In this document: one piece after another, positions 8,001 to 15,535 of the stretch
Layout: every line of letters begins with the position of its first letter
How positions within the stretch are numbered: the first letter of the stretch is position 1
Source: Phycisphaerales bacterium
GTDB taxonomy: Bacteria; Planctomycetota; Phycisphaerae; Phycisphaerales; SM1A02
Length of the DNA: 33,051 bases
NCBI GenBank assembly: GCA_029245245.1
Contig: JAQWPT010000038.1
Span: 1-33,051, forward strand
Direction: 5' to 3'
Position numbers and translations under genes: made by a program
Notes under the pieces: model-generated
The model's database searches: none
Told to the model about the DNA's origin: nothing
Seen by the model: only the letters and a program-made list of their open reading frames with translations

Positions 8001-11000
8001 ATCCCCTGCGGGCTCACCCTCGGGTGGTCGAAGTTCCTTGGCCATGTTGAAATGCTCGCGAATCCACTGGATCACCACGTAGAAGATCGGAACGATGAGC
8101 AGGCTCAGGATGGTCGACGCGATCATTCCACCGAACACGGTCGTCCCGATCGAATGCCGAGCTCCCGCTCCGGCTCCGGATGCGAAGACCAGTGGCAGGA
8201 CGCCGAGGATGAAGGCGAGGGCCGTCATCAGAATCGGACGGATGCGAAGCCGGGCCGCTTCCACCGCTGCCTCCACGATGCTGCGCCCTTCGATGCGAAG
8301 CGCCCGTGCGAACTCGACGATCAGAATCGCGTTCTTGGCCGCCAGCCCGATGAGCATCAGCAGGCCGATCTGGCCATAGATGTCCAGCGGCATGCTGCGA
8401 ATGCCCAACGCAAGTATGGCACCCAGTACTGCCAGTGGCACGGAGAACAGGATCATCAACGGCATGGCCCACGACTCGTAGAGCGCAGACAGGATCAGAA
8501 AGATGGTCATGAGTCCCAGGATGAAGATCAGCGGTGCATAACTGCCCGCGATCAACTGCTGGTAGACAAGGCCTGTCCATTCACCACCGAATCCCGCGGG
8601 CTCGAGCACCGACTTCTGCAATGAAGCCATTGCCTTGATGGCATCACCACCGCTGTATCCGGGAGCGGGGCCACCGATGATCTGCGTCGAAGTGTAGAGG
8701 TTGTAGCGGGGAATGTTCACCGGGCCGGTGGTGTACGCGATGTCCATGAACTCCCCGAAGGGAACCGACATGCCGTTGCTGCTGACCACGCGGAGTCGGG
8801 CCAGATCCTCCGGTTCGCTCCTGGCGGACCCATCCGCCATCACGTTGACCTGGTAGACCTGCCCGTACTGGTTGTAGTTGTTGATGTAGATCGAACTGAG
8901 GTAGGCCTGGATGGTTGTGAAGAGGCTGCCCACATCGACCCCGAGGATCTCGGCCTGGGCCCGATCGATGTCCATGTACAGTTCGGGATAGTCCATCTCG
9001 AAGTCGGAGAATGCCTTGCCGATCTCGGGGGACTCCATGGCCTTGGCGATGAACTGCTGCGTGATGTCGTACAGCGCCTGCGGGCCCTTGCTGTTGATGT
9101 CTTCGATCTGGTACTGGAATCCGCCGGTGGTGCCAAGCCCGGGGATCGGCGGCGCATTGAATGAGATGCTGACCGCGCCCTCGATTTCCTTGTCCAGTTC
9201 CGCCTTGATCACGTTGATGATGCCGGGAACCTGCTGATCCGTGGCAGTCCGTTCACTCCACGGCTTGAGAATCGCGATGGCGAAACCGAAGTTCGAGACG
9301 TTGATGCTCTCGAGGAAATCCACGCCATTGACCTGGATCACGCTCTGCACCGAGGGATTCTTGAGAATGACCTCCGTAGCCTTGTCCACGACCGCTTCTG
9401 TCCGGGCCAGAGATGCCCCGGGAGGAAGTTCGAAGATCGTGAAGTACCAGCCCTGGTCCTCCTCGGGAACGAATCCAGTCGGGCGTTCCATGGTCAGCCA
9501 GACGGTGAGGAAGAACAGTCCGCCAAAGACGATCATCACGACCCACCAGGCCCGGGCAAACGCATGCACCAATGCCCCGTAGCCCGTGATCAGTGATTCG
9601 AAGAACCGGTTGAACCAGCGGTAGAGGAAGAACCTGGCCTCTCCGCTGCGGGGCTTCAGCAGGCAACCGGCGAGGGCTGGGCTGAGCGTCAGCGAGTTGA
9701 TCGCCGACAGGCCCACCGAGAAGGCGATCGTCAGTGAAAACTGGTTGTAGAGCTTGCCTGTGATGCCGGGCATGAATGCGGCGGGTATGAAGACCGCCAT
9801 CAGCACCAGCGAGGTGGCGATGATGGGCCCAGCGACTTCCTTCATCGCTTTTTCGGCGGCACGCTTGGCACTCTTCTCTCCCGCTTCGAATTGCCGCTCG
9901 ACGTTCTCGACCACGACGATGGCGTCATCGACCACCAGCCCCACCGCCAGTACAAGTCCCAGCAGGGTCAGGAGGTTGATCGAGAATCCAAACCCTGCCA
10001 GTACCGCGAAGGTCGCGATCAATGACACCGGGATCGCGACGATGGGAATCAGCGTGACTCGCCAGTTCTGAAGGAAGATGAAGACGACCGCGACCACCAG
10101 CAGGATGGCTTCCAGGAGCGTAACGACAAGCTCGATCAGCGATTCCTTCACGAAGTCGTTGATGTTGAACGTAACTTCCCATTCAACACCCTCGGGGAAG
10201 TTCCTCGACAGGGTCGCCATCGATTCCTTGATCCCCTTGGCCACCGAAAGTGCATTGGCTCCCGGCAACTGGTAGATCGCCATCGTGGCGGTTGGCTTCT
10301 GGTTGAGCGTCGTGGAAGTGGTGTAGTTCTGGGCACCCAGTTCGGCTCGGCCGATGTCGTTGATGCGGACCACCGAGCCGTCGTTGTTGGCTCGCACCAC
10401 GATCTCGCCGAACTCCTCGGCCGACATCAACTGCCCGAGTGTCGACAACTGGTACTGGATGGACGGAGTGTCGGGAACCGGCGGCTGACCGATGTTGCCG
10501 GTCGCAATGTCCTTGTTCTGATTTTGGACCGCCGTCGTGATCTCATCGATGGTCAGGCCCAGGGCGGCCATCTTCTCCGGATCCAGCCAGATGCGGATGG
10601 CGTAGTTCTGGAGCCCGAAGATGGTGATCGAGCCCACGCCATTGACACGCGACAACGGATCCATCAGGTTGATCTGGGCGTAGTTGCCCAGGAAGGTGTT
10701 GTCATAGCCCCCGTCGGGTGCCTTGAGTGACACGATCAACGTGATATCGGATGATTCCTTCAGGACACTGATGCCCGCCTGCTGGGTCTCCGACGGCAAC
10801 TGTGCCTCGGCAGTCTGGACGCGGTTCTGCACATCCACCGATGCGATGTTCAGGTCGTACCCGACTTCGAACGTCACGGTGATGGAGGACGCACCGTTGG
10901 TGGTCGAGTTCGAGGACATGTAGATCATGCCCTCGGTGCCGTTGATCTGCTGCTCGAGCGGCTGGGTGATCACCCGGGCCGTCGTCTCGGCGTTTGCTCC

Positions 11001-11150
11001 CGGATAACTCGACGTCACACTTACGGTTCCCGGCACGATGTCCGGGTACTGGGCAATCGGAAGCGTCAGGATGCTGACGGTGCCCACCAGGAGCATCAAC
11101 AACGCTATCGAGCATGCAAAGATCGGGCGGTGGATGAAGAAATTGATCAC
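7995..11150 (-). CDS. RND multidrug-type efflux transporter (HAE1/AcrB family)
   Basis: 1051 aa, the usual length of the family. It opens with MINFFIHRPIFA and the first transmembrane helix, followed by the two large periplasmic loops and two six-helix bundles expected of HAE1 pumps. The proton-relay residues are present: Asp408-Asp409 in VVDDAIVVVEN and Lys939 in GLAAKNAILIVEF (AcrB Asp407, Asp408 and Lys940). It should be an inner-membrane trimer exporting hydrophobic compounds from the periplasm by proton antiport. Its start codon overlaps the stop of the adaptor gene (11147-11150, ATGA), so the two are co-translated. No TolC-like outer-membrane channel or regulator is in the window. Confidence 0.95.
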   Translation of the reverse strand: MINFFIHRPIFACSIALLMLLVGTVSILTLPIAQYPDIVPGTVSVTSSYPGANAETTARVITQPLEQQINGTEGMIYMSSNSTTNGASSITVTFEVGYDLNIASVDVQNRVQTAEAQLPSETQQAGISVLKESSDITLIVSLKAPDGGYDNTFLGNYAQINLMDPLSRVNGVGSITIFGLQNYAIRIWLDPEKMAALGLTIDEITTAVQNQNKDIATGNIGQPPVPDTPSIQYQLSTLGQLMSAEEFGEIVVRANNDGSVVRINDIGRAELGAQNYTTSTTLNQKPTATMAIYQLPGANALSVAKGIKESMATLSRNFPEGVEWEVTFNINDFVKESLIELVVTLLEAILLVVAVVFIFLQNWRVTLIPIVAIPVSLIATFAVLAGFGFSINLLTLLGLVLAVGLVVDDAIVVVENVERQFEAGEKSAKRAAEKAMKEVAGPIIATSLVLMAVFIPAAFMPGITGKLYNQFSLTIAFSVGLSAINSLTLSPALAGCLLKPRSGEARFFLYRWFNRFFESLITGYGALVHAFARAWWVVMIVFGGLFFLTVWLTMERPTGFVPEEDQGWYFTIFELPPGASLARTEAVVDKATEVILKNPSVQSVIQVNGVDFLESINVSNFGFAIAILKPWSERTATDQQVPGIINVIKAELDKEIEGAVSISFNAPPIPGLGTTGGFQYQIEDINSKGPQALYDITQQFIAKAMESPEIGKAFSDFEMDYPELYMDIDRAQAEILGVDVGSLFTTIQAYLSSIYINNYNQYGQVYQVNVMADGSARSEPEDLARLRVVSSNGMSVPFGEFMDIAYTTGPVNIPRYNLYTSTQIIGGPAPGYSGGDAIKAMASLQKSVLEPAGFGGEWTGLVYQQLIAGSYAPLIFILGLMTIFLILSALYESWAMPLMILFSVPLAVLGAILALGIRSMPLDIYGQIGLLMLIGLAAKNAILIVEFARALRIEGRSIVEAAVEAARLRIRPILMTALAFILGVLPLVFASGAGAGARHSIGTTVFGGMIASTILSLLIVPIFYVVIQWIREHFNMAKELRPPEGEPAGDS

Positions 11151-12448
11151 GAGGGATCATCACTCTCGCTGTGCAACGTGGGTGGCGGATTCTTCGACGG
11201 CCCATCGGAATCGGCGTCGGACGAGGACTCCTGCGAAGACTTGGAGGTGGAGTCGGATGAGGAGGATCCGGCACTCAGGCTCTGCGCCTTCTTCTCGGAT
11301 TCCTTCTCCTGCTGGGCCCATGTCCTGGCATTCACCAGGTTGACCTTGACCTTGGCGCCCTGCCGGACCTCCATCGGGTTGCCCTTGACGACCACCACGT
11401 CGCCGGCCTTGAGACCGGACGTGATCTGGCGAAGATCCTCGTAGAGCGATCCGGTCTTGACCGTCCGACGCTGGAGTACCTGGTTGGAATCGACGACGTA
11501 CACGTACTGCGACGTGGGCGTGGAAGACATCGCGCTGTCGGGCAGCATCACCGCGTTGTCGATGGTGCGAAGTCGAACCCGGACTGACACGTACAGGCCT
11601 GGAAGGACATACTGCTTCGCGTTGCCGAAGACGGCCCGGGACAGGAAGGTCGACGTGGACTGGTTCACGATGTTGTTCACCAGGTCCAGCGATCCATCGT
11701 AGATCACCGGCGAACCACCCTGCTGCTGCACGGTGATTTGGACGGGGACCATGCCCGCTTCATGGGCCTTGAGGAACTCGATCAACTCCGTGCCCCCGGG
11801 CTCGAAGGTCACCCGCATGGGGTCGAGCATCACCAGGGTCGCCAGGGTGCTGTTCTCGGTCGGGCTTACCAGGTTGCCGACATCAACCGCCGTCTCACCC
11901 ATGCGGCCGTCAAATGGCGCCAGTACCTCGGTATAGGAAAGGTTCAGCTCGGCGTTGAGCACCTGGGCCAGGTTCGACTCGACGGCGGCGGTCGCCTCCT
12001 TGAGTGTCGCCTGGGCCTCCTCGACCTCGTAGACCGTGGCTGCTCCACCGGCATAGGCCTCCCTGACATTCATCATGGTCAGTCGATCGAACTCTTCCTG
12101 CGCCTGGGCGCTGAGAAGGTTGGCCTTGGCCTGAACGAGATCCGCCTCGTATTCCTCCTGCTGGATCAGGTAGAGACGCTGCCCGGCGTGGACCATGTCC
12201 CCTTCGATGAAGTTCCGTGATTCCAGGTAGCCCGAAACCCGGGCCACCATGTCGGCCTCGAGGACCGCCTGTGTGATCCCTGGGTAATACCGGTAGTCCG
12301 GAATGTTCTCGGCCAGGGCCTTGACGCCGGTGACCGTGGGCGGTGGTGGTGCAGCAGACTGCTTGGTGTCCGACGAATCACATCCAGACAGGAGGATGAA
12401 ACCGACCACAAGCAGGACCACTGGAAGCAGGACGCGGGATTTCGGCAT
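11147..12448 (-). CDS. RND efflux periplasmic adaptor lipoprotein (AcrA family)
   Basis: 433 aa. A lipoprotein signal ends in LLSGC (Cys23). The family order follows: a barrel-sandwich half (VSGYLESRNFIEGDMVHAGQRLY), an alpha-helical hairpin, the second half (APFDGRMGETAVDVGNLV), then beta-barrel and membrane-proximal domains (GLKAGDVVVVKG). The start at 12448 is chosen because the longer frame adds 18 residues before the signal peptide. It bridges the RND pump and an outer-membrane channel. Oddly, the last 60 or so residues are a Ser/Asp/Lys/Glu-rich, low-complexity extension beyond the usual end of the family. Confidence 0.93.
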   Translation of the reverse strand: MPKSRVLLPVVLLVVGFILLSGCDSSDTKQSAAPPPPTVTGVKALAENIPDYRYYPGITQAVLEADMVARVSGYLESRNFIEGDMVHAGQRLYLIQQEEYEADLVQAKANLLSAQAQEEFDRLTMMNVREAYAGGAATVYEVEEAQATLKEATAAVESNLAQVLNAELNLSYTEVLAPFDGRMGETAVDVGNLVSPTENSTLATLVMLDPMRVTFEPGGTELIEFLKAHEAGMVPVQITVQQQGGSPVIYDGSLDLVNNIVNQSTSTFLSRAVFGNAKQYVLPGLYVSVRVRLRTIDNAVMLPDSAMSSTPTSQYVYVVDSNQVLQRRTVKTGSLYEDLRQITSGLKAGDVVVVKGNPMEVRQGAKVKVNLVNARTWAQQEKESEKKAQSLSAGSSSSDSTSKSSQESSSDADSDGPSKNPPPTLHSESDDPS

Positions 12449-12482
12449 GAGGAGGTCGCTTTCTCGTTGAACTGAGCAGGAG

Positions 12483-12512
12483 AGATTACCCCATGGAGCC
12501 ATGCCGCAGCAA
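12483..12512 (-). promoter_or_regulatory. Possible promoter of the RND adaptor-pump operon
   Basis: On the minus strand, TTGCTG (12512-12507) and TAATCT (12488-12483) are separated by 18 bp, giving a leader of roughly 30 nt before the ATG at 12448. Moderate match to the sigma-70 consensus. Confidence 0.4.
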
Positions 12513-12561
12513 CCGGCGGAACCTCAGGAGCTGGCATTTCAAGGTCATTGCAGTCGTCCCC

Positions 12562-12577
12562 TATACTACTGGTATAC
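12562..12577 (+). promoter_or_regulatory. -10 box and inverted repeat before the Cys-rich lipoprotein gene
   Basis: TATAC (12562-12566) and GTATA (12572-12576) form an inverted repeat around a 5-nt spacer. TATACT (12562-12567) could be a -10 box. Alternatively TTGCAG (12548-12553) lies 19 bp before TATACC (12573-12578), the long spacing known from MerR-regulated promoters. The site lies between the divergent efflux operon and this gene, so it may serve both. Confidence 0.4.
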
Positions 12578-12598
12578 CCATTCCCATTTGGAGCACAG

Positions 12599-12913
12599 AT
12601 GAAGCACCTCCTGATCCTCGTCGCCCTCATCGCTGGCATCGCCACGCTTCCGGCCTGCCACTCGACCAAGCCGGATTCCATGTGCCAATGCGCACCCTGC
12701 ACGTGCAGCAACTGCACCTGTGGCAAAGCTGCCAGCCTGGGCATGATGAACGACGCCTGCCCCATGTCGGGCAAGAAACTCTCGGCCGACTGCCCCAAGA
12801 GCACCTACGACGGCAGCACCGTCGGTTTCTGCGGCAACGGATGCAAGGCTCACTTCGACGGCATGAACGCCACCGAGAAGCAGGCCTACATCGCCAAGAT
12901 GAACGGAAGCTGA
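12599..12913 (+). CDS. Cys-rich lipoprotein with metallothionein-like and YHS/TRASH-like motifs
   Basis: 104 aa. The lipoprotein signal ends TLPAC (Cys20). Residues 29-41 hold six cysteines in the pattern C-x-C-x2-C-x-C-x2-C-x-C, like a small metallothionein cluster. Residues 51-90 resemble a YHS/TRASH metal-binding domain: CPMSG (Cys54), then FCGNGCKAHFDGM (Cys78, Cys82). It is probably a membrane-anchored periplasmic or outer-membrane metal binder, perhaps for Cu, Zn or Cd. The metal is inferred. GGAG (12590-12593) sits 5 nt before the ATG, which is why the shorter start is used. It is divergent from the RND operon. Confidence 0.8.
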   Translation: MKHLLILVALIAGIATLPACHSTKPDSMCQCAPCTCSNCTCGKAASLGMMNDACPMSGKKLSADCPKSTYDGSTVGFCGNGCKAHFDGMNATEKQAYIAKMNGS

Positions 12914-12974
12914 ACGAAGGGCTCACCCGTGCCCATGGCATGCCGCCTCGCAGGCCGGGCCATCGGTCCGCTCT

Positions 12975-13148
12975 TCAGTCACTCCGACGCATGTCGCGGA
13001 TGACTTCGTAGATTCCCCAGAGAACGAAGCATCCTCCGAGCACTCCGACCAACCGCCAATCCTGTCCCAGCACGGACAGGATGACCGCGAGGATGATCAA
13101 CAGCCCGCCGAGAAGCAGGTCGAATCCGGCCCAGAATCTTTTTTTCAC
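12975..13148 (-). CDS. Small membrane protein, GTG start, coupled to its upstream neighbour
   Basis: 57 aa, starting MKKRFWAGFD and ending IRDMRRSD. Two hydrophobic segments (about residues 9-28 and 32-48) suggest a two-helix hairpin in the inner membrane with positively charged ends. The GTG start overlaps the TGA of the preceding gene in a GTGA (13148-13145), so it is probably translated by coupling. No family was recognised. The evidence for a real gene is the clean hydrophobic pattern, the overlap, and the tight fit to the neighbour. Confidence 0.7.
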   Translation of the reverse strand: MKKRFWAGFDLLLGGLLIILAVILSVLGQDWRLVGVLGGCFVLWGIYEVIRDMRRSD

Positions 13149-13351
13149 GCCTTCGTTTCCTCGTCAGTTGGGGGATCAGGCTGAACCGACTCGTAGATGA
13201 TCCTGCCGAGGCAGACGAGTACGAAGATGCCGACCGCCACGGCATTCCAGAGCCCATGTGCATCGATGACGTAGAGCACCACGAGCATCACGACCAGCAT
13301 GGCCAGGAAACTCAATAACGAGGCGATGTTGTCCAGGATCTTCTGCTGCAT
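13145..13351 (-). CDS. Small membrane protein, unknown function
   Basis: 68 aa, starting MQQKILDNIA. It has two hydrophobic stretches (about residues 11-28 and 33-52) and an acidic, Pro-rich C-terminus (PDPPTDEETKA). The start at 13351 is firm: AGGAGG lies 7 nt upstream, whereas the longer frame adds 44 Arg-rich residues. It forms a two-gene unit with the overlapping 57-aa gene and lies 49 bp downstream of a sulfatase on the same strand, so all three may be co-transcribed. No family was recognised; it could be an envelope or stress-related mini-protein. Confidence 0.8.
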   Translation of the reverse strand: MQQKILDNIASLLSFLAMLVVMLVVLYVIDAHGLWNAVAVGIFVLVCLGRIIYESVQPDPPTDEETKA

Positions 13352-13363
13352 GACATGTCCTCC

Positions 13364-13382
13364 TGCCAATGCTGCCTTGGCA
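13364..13382 (-). promoter_or_regulatory. Hairpin abutting the SD of the small membrane gene pair
   Basis: TGCCAA (13364-13369) and TTGGCA (13377-13382) form a perfect 6-bp stem with a 7-nt loop. On the minus strand it lies directly upstream of AGGAGG. It could limit read-through from the sulfatase or affect ribosome access. There is no T-run, so it is not a standard terminator. Confidence 0.35.
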
Positions 13383-13400
13383 TGAACCATCCTACCCACT

Positions 13401-14786
13401 CTACGGGTACTTCCGCTCCTGCTCCCGCCCCTGCACTTCCATCGCATGCTTGAGTTTCTGGTTCTCCGCATAGCGGGCGGCATGCCCCCATCGCGGTGCC
13501 ACCAGTCCTGATTCCCAGTCGGCCAGCGACGTGCTCATCTCGGCGACCCGCTGCGGGTGCCTGGCTGCAAGGTCCGTGGACTCCGAGGGGTCGGTGGCAA
13601 GATTGAACAGCAGCGGTTCGCTGCCATCGACGCGAATCAACTTCCAATCACCCTCGCGCACCGCAGCCGCCACCGATCGACGCCAGAACAGCCGTTCGTG
13701 CGGTGGATCCACTTCGTCCCCGGCGAGGTACGGCAGCAGGTTCACTCCATCGAGGGAGGCACCGGGCGTGCCTCCGGCCGCGGCCACCGCGGTCGGCAGG
13801 ATGTCGAGCGTGCTCACGGGCCTGTCGTAGTCCACCCCCTCGGGAAGGTGCCCGGGCCAGGCCACGATGAAGGGAACGCGAATGCCCCCCTCCCACTTCG
13901 AGCCCTTCATTCCGCGGTAGACACCGTTGTCGGAGGCGTTGTTCGTCGCTCCCCCGTTGTCGTTGACGAACATGATCAACGTCTCGTCGGACAGGCCCAT
14001 CGACGACAGCGTGTCGAGGACCTGGCCGACCGCTCGATCGAGCGAGGCGGTCATCGCCGCGAGCTTTCTCCGTCGCAGGGGCGTAACATCCGCGAAATTC
14101 TCCAGGTCCTGTTCCTTGGCATGCATGGGGGTGTGCACGGCGGTGAAGGACAGGTACAGAAGGAACGGATCGGCACCGTTACGCATGATGAAGGCAGATG
14201 CTTCGTCGGCCAGGAGATCCGTAAAGTAGGTTCCGGGAATCTCGTGCACGGGCTCGGACTGGCGCATCACGCCCTTGCCATGGCGGGGTATCTCGTCGTA
14301 GTACCAGAAACTGCGGGAACCCGAGAGGCAGCCGACGTACTCGTCGAACCCACGGGAGAGCGGCTGGTACGGTTCCGCAACACCAAGATGCCACTTTCCC
14401 AACGCCCCGGTGCGATACCCGAGACCACGCAGAAGATCCGCGATGGTCTGCTCGTCCAGGGGCAGGCCGTCGGTGGCGTACTGGGTCGTGCCGGCAAGCA
14501 GATTCATCTCGTGCCCGAATCGCTGCTGGTACCGGCCGGTCATCAGTCCCGCCCGGGAAGGGCTGCACACCGAAGCCGACACGTAGCCGTTGGTGCAGAC
14601 GACGCCCTCGGCGGCGAGGCGATCGATGTTCGGTGTCGGAATTTCGGTGCACCCGGTGAACCCGAAGTCGGCGTACCCGGCATCGTCGGTGATGATCACG
14701 ATGATGTTGGGTTGTTCCTCCGGGGCCTCGGCCACCGCCCCGGTCGTCATGAGCAGCAACAGCAGAATGGGCAACGCCTGGTGCAT
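13401..14786 (-). CDS. Secreted sulfatase (type I, formylglycine-dependent)
   Basis: 461 aa, about the usual length for the family. A signal peptide (MHQALPILLLLLMTTGAVAEA) is followed by the metal site ITDDAGYADFG (Asp34-Asp35), the activation motif CSPSR (Cys74, to be oxidised to formylglycine) and the downstream conserved ALGKWHLG (Lys131, His133). The C-terminal metal pair lies in MFVNDNGG. It hydrolyses a sulfate ester, probably on an extracellular glycan or aryl compound; the subfamily was not determined. The longer frame starts within the terminator of the upstream lipoprotein gene, so the ATG at 14786 is used. No SD is present, but TACCAT lies 6 nt upstream. Confidence 0.92.
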   Translation of the reverse strand: MHQALPILLLLLMTTGAVAEAPEEQPNIIVIITDDAGYADFGFTGCTEIPTPNIDRLAAEGVVCTNGYVSASVCSPSRAGLMTGRYQQRFGHEMNLLAGTTQYATDGLPLDEQTIADLLRGLGYRTGALGKWHLGVAEPYQPLSRGFDEYVGCLSGSRSFWYYDEIPRHGKGVMRQSEPVHEIPGTYFTDLLADEASAFIMRNGADPFLLYLSFTAVHTPMHAKEQDLENFADVTPLRRRKLAAMTASLDRAVGQVLDTLSSMGLSDETLIMFVNDNGGATNNASDNGVYRGMKGSKWEGGIRVPFIVAWPGHLPEGVDYDRPVSTLDILPTAVAAAGGTPGASLDGVNLLPYLAGDEVDPPHERLFWRRSVAAAVREGDWKLIRVDGSEPLLFNLATDPSESTDLAARHPQRVAEMSTSLADWESGLVAPRWGHAARYAENQKLKHAMEVQGREQERKYP

Positions 14787-14792
14787 GGCGAC

Positions 14793-14798
14793 ATGGTA
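14793..14798 (-). promoter_or_regulatory. Possible -10 box (TACCAT) of a leaderless promoter
   Basis: On the minus strand, TACCAT ends 6 nt before the sulfatase ATG (14786). No SD precedes that start and a terminator lies just upstream, so transcription must begin close to the ATG. The same hexamer and spacing occur before the monooxygenase at 5699. Confidence 0.35.
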
Positions 14799-14808
14799 GC
14801 CCATGGAG

Positions 14809-14849
14809 AAAAACGGCATGGGCCCCGGCAGCGGTGCCGAGGCCCATGC
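14809..14849 (-). terminator. Rho-independent terminator of the SYLF lipoprotein gene
   Basis: On the minus strand, GCATGGGCC (14849-14841) pairs with GGCCCATGC (14824-14816), with an inner GGCA/TGCC stem, followed by CG and five T (14813-14809). It separates the lipoprotein gene from the sulfatase. Confidence 0.85.
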
Positions 14850-14883
14850 ACGAAATCATCAGGCATCAAGCCTGCATCAGGTA

Positions 14884-15426
14884 TCAATCGGGAACGTAGT
14901 CGAACTGCTGTCCGCCGATGGCGGCCTGCAGTTTCAGCCCCTTGTACCCCTGGGTGAACACGATCACCCCGTTGGAATAGTTCACATTGCCCCCGGTCCC
15001 TTTCTCGACCGCGACAGCCGAACCAGAGGCCTGGAAGGCGAACTCCCCGGACGCGAACTTCTGGAACGTCCACTTGTCCTGGAAGCAGATGATCTCGGAA
15101 TAGTTCGAGCCACCGATCTGGGCACCGATGGTGCCCTCGGTCACACTCACGTAGCCGACGACCTCGCCTTCGCGGAAGGCCTGTCCACGTCCGAATCCAC
15201 CACCGAGTCCGGCGCCACCGGTTCCGATGGCGGGAAAGACGGCGTAGGCATAGGAGGAATCCAGGAAGTCACCAACCTGGGAATCCGCCGCCGTCATGCG
15301 GGAGATCGTCTGCTGGACATCAACTTCCAGTTTGGCGCGATCACCTGCTGTCTGAGGCACGGTGGAACACCCTGCCACTGCCAGTGCGAGGGATCCTGCC
15401 ACAAGAATCGATTTCATCAAATGCAT
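14884..15426 (-). CDS. SYLF/YSC84-domain lipoprotein
   Basis: 180 aa. The lipoprotein signal ends AVAGC. The rest has the features of the SYLF (YSC84, DUF500) domain: SYAYAVFPAIGTGGAGLGGG near the N-terminus, a central GTIGAQIGG, and GVIVFTQGYKGL near the end. In eukaryotes the domain binds phosphoinositides and actin; in bacteria the role is unknown, probably membrane-lipid binding in the envelope. AGGAGG lies exactly 6 nt before the ATG at 15426 but directly abuts the ATG at 15432, so the second is preferred. It has its own terminator (14809-14849). Confidence 0.88.
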   Translation of the reverse strand: MHLMKSILVAGSLALAVAGCSTVPQTAGDRAKLEVDVQQTISRMTAADSQVGDFLDSSYAYAVFPAIGTGGAGLGGGFGRGQAFREGEVVGYVSVTEGTIGAQIGGSNYSEIICFQDKWTFQKFASGEFAFQASGSAVAVEKGTGGNVNYSNGVIVFTQGYKGLKLQAAIGGQQFDYVPD

Positions 15427-15475
15427 CTGCATCCTCCTTCAACGACTTCCAAGGCAGGCCCATCCCGCCCCACAG

Positions 15476-15504
15476 AACGTACTCGGCCCTCCCGATTCCT
15501 GCAA
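15476..15504 (-). promoter_or_regulatory. Possible promoter of the SYLF lipoprotein gene
   Basis: On the minus strand, TTGCAG (15504-15499) and TACGTT (15481-15476) are 17 bp apart, which would give a leader of about 45 nt carrying the AGGAGG site. Confidence 0.35.
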
Positions 15505-15523
15505 CACAACAGTGCTTCCAGCG

Positions 15524-15529
15524 TAAACT
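15524..15529 (+). promoter_or_regulatory. Possible -10 box (TAAACT) of a leaderless promoter
   Basis: TAAACT ends 6 nt before the ATG at 15536, and no SD is present. The spacing matches the boxes before the starts at 5699, 14786, 19531 and 32642. Confidence 0.4.
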
Positions 15530-15535
15530 GGCTCC

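Noticed and set aside
13557-14957. 466-codon open frame on the plus strand
   Set aside because: Antisense to the sulfatase at 13401-14786, His/Gly/Arg-rich without recognisable motifs.
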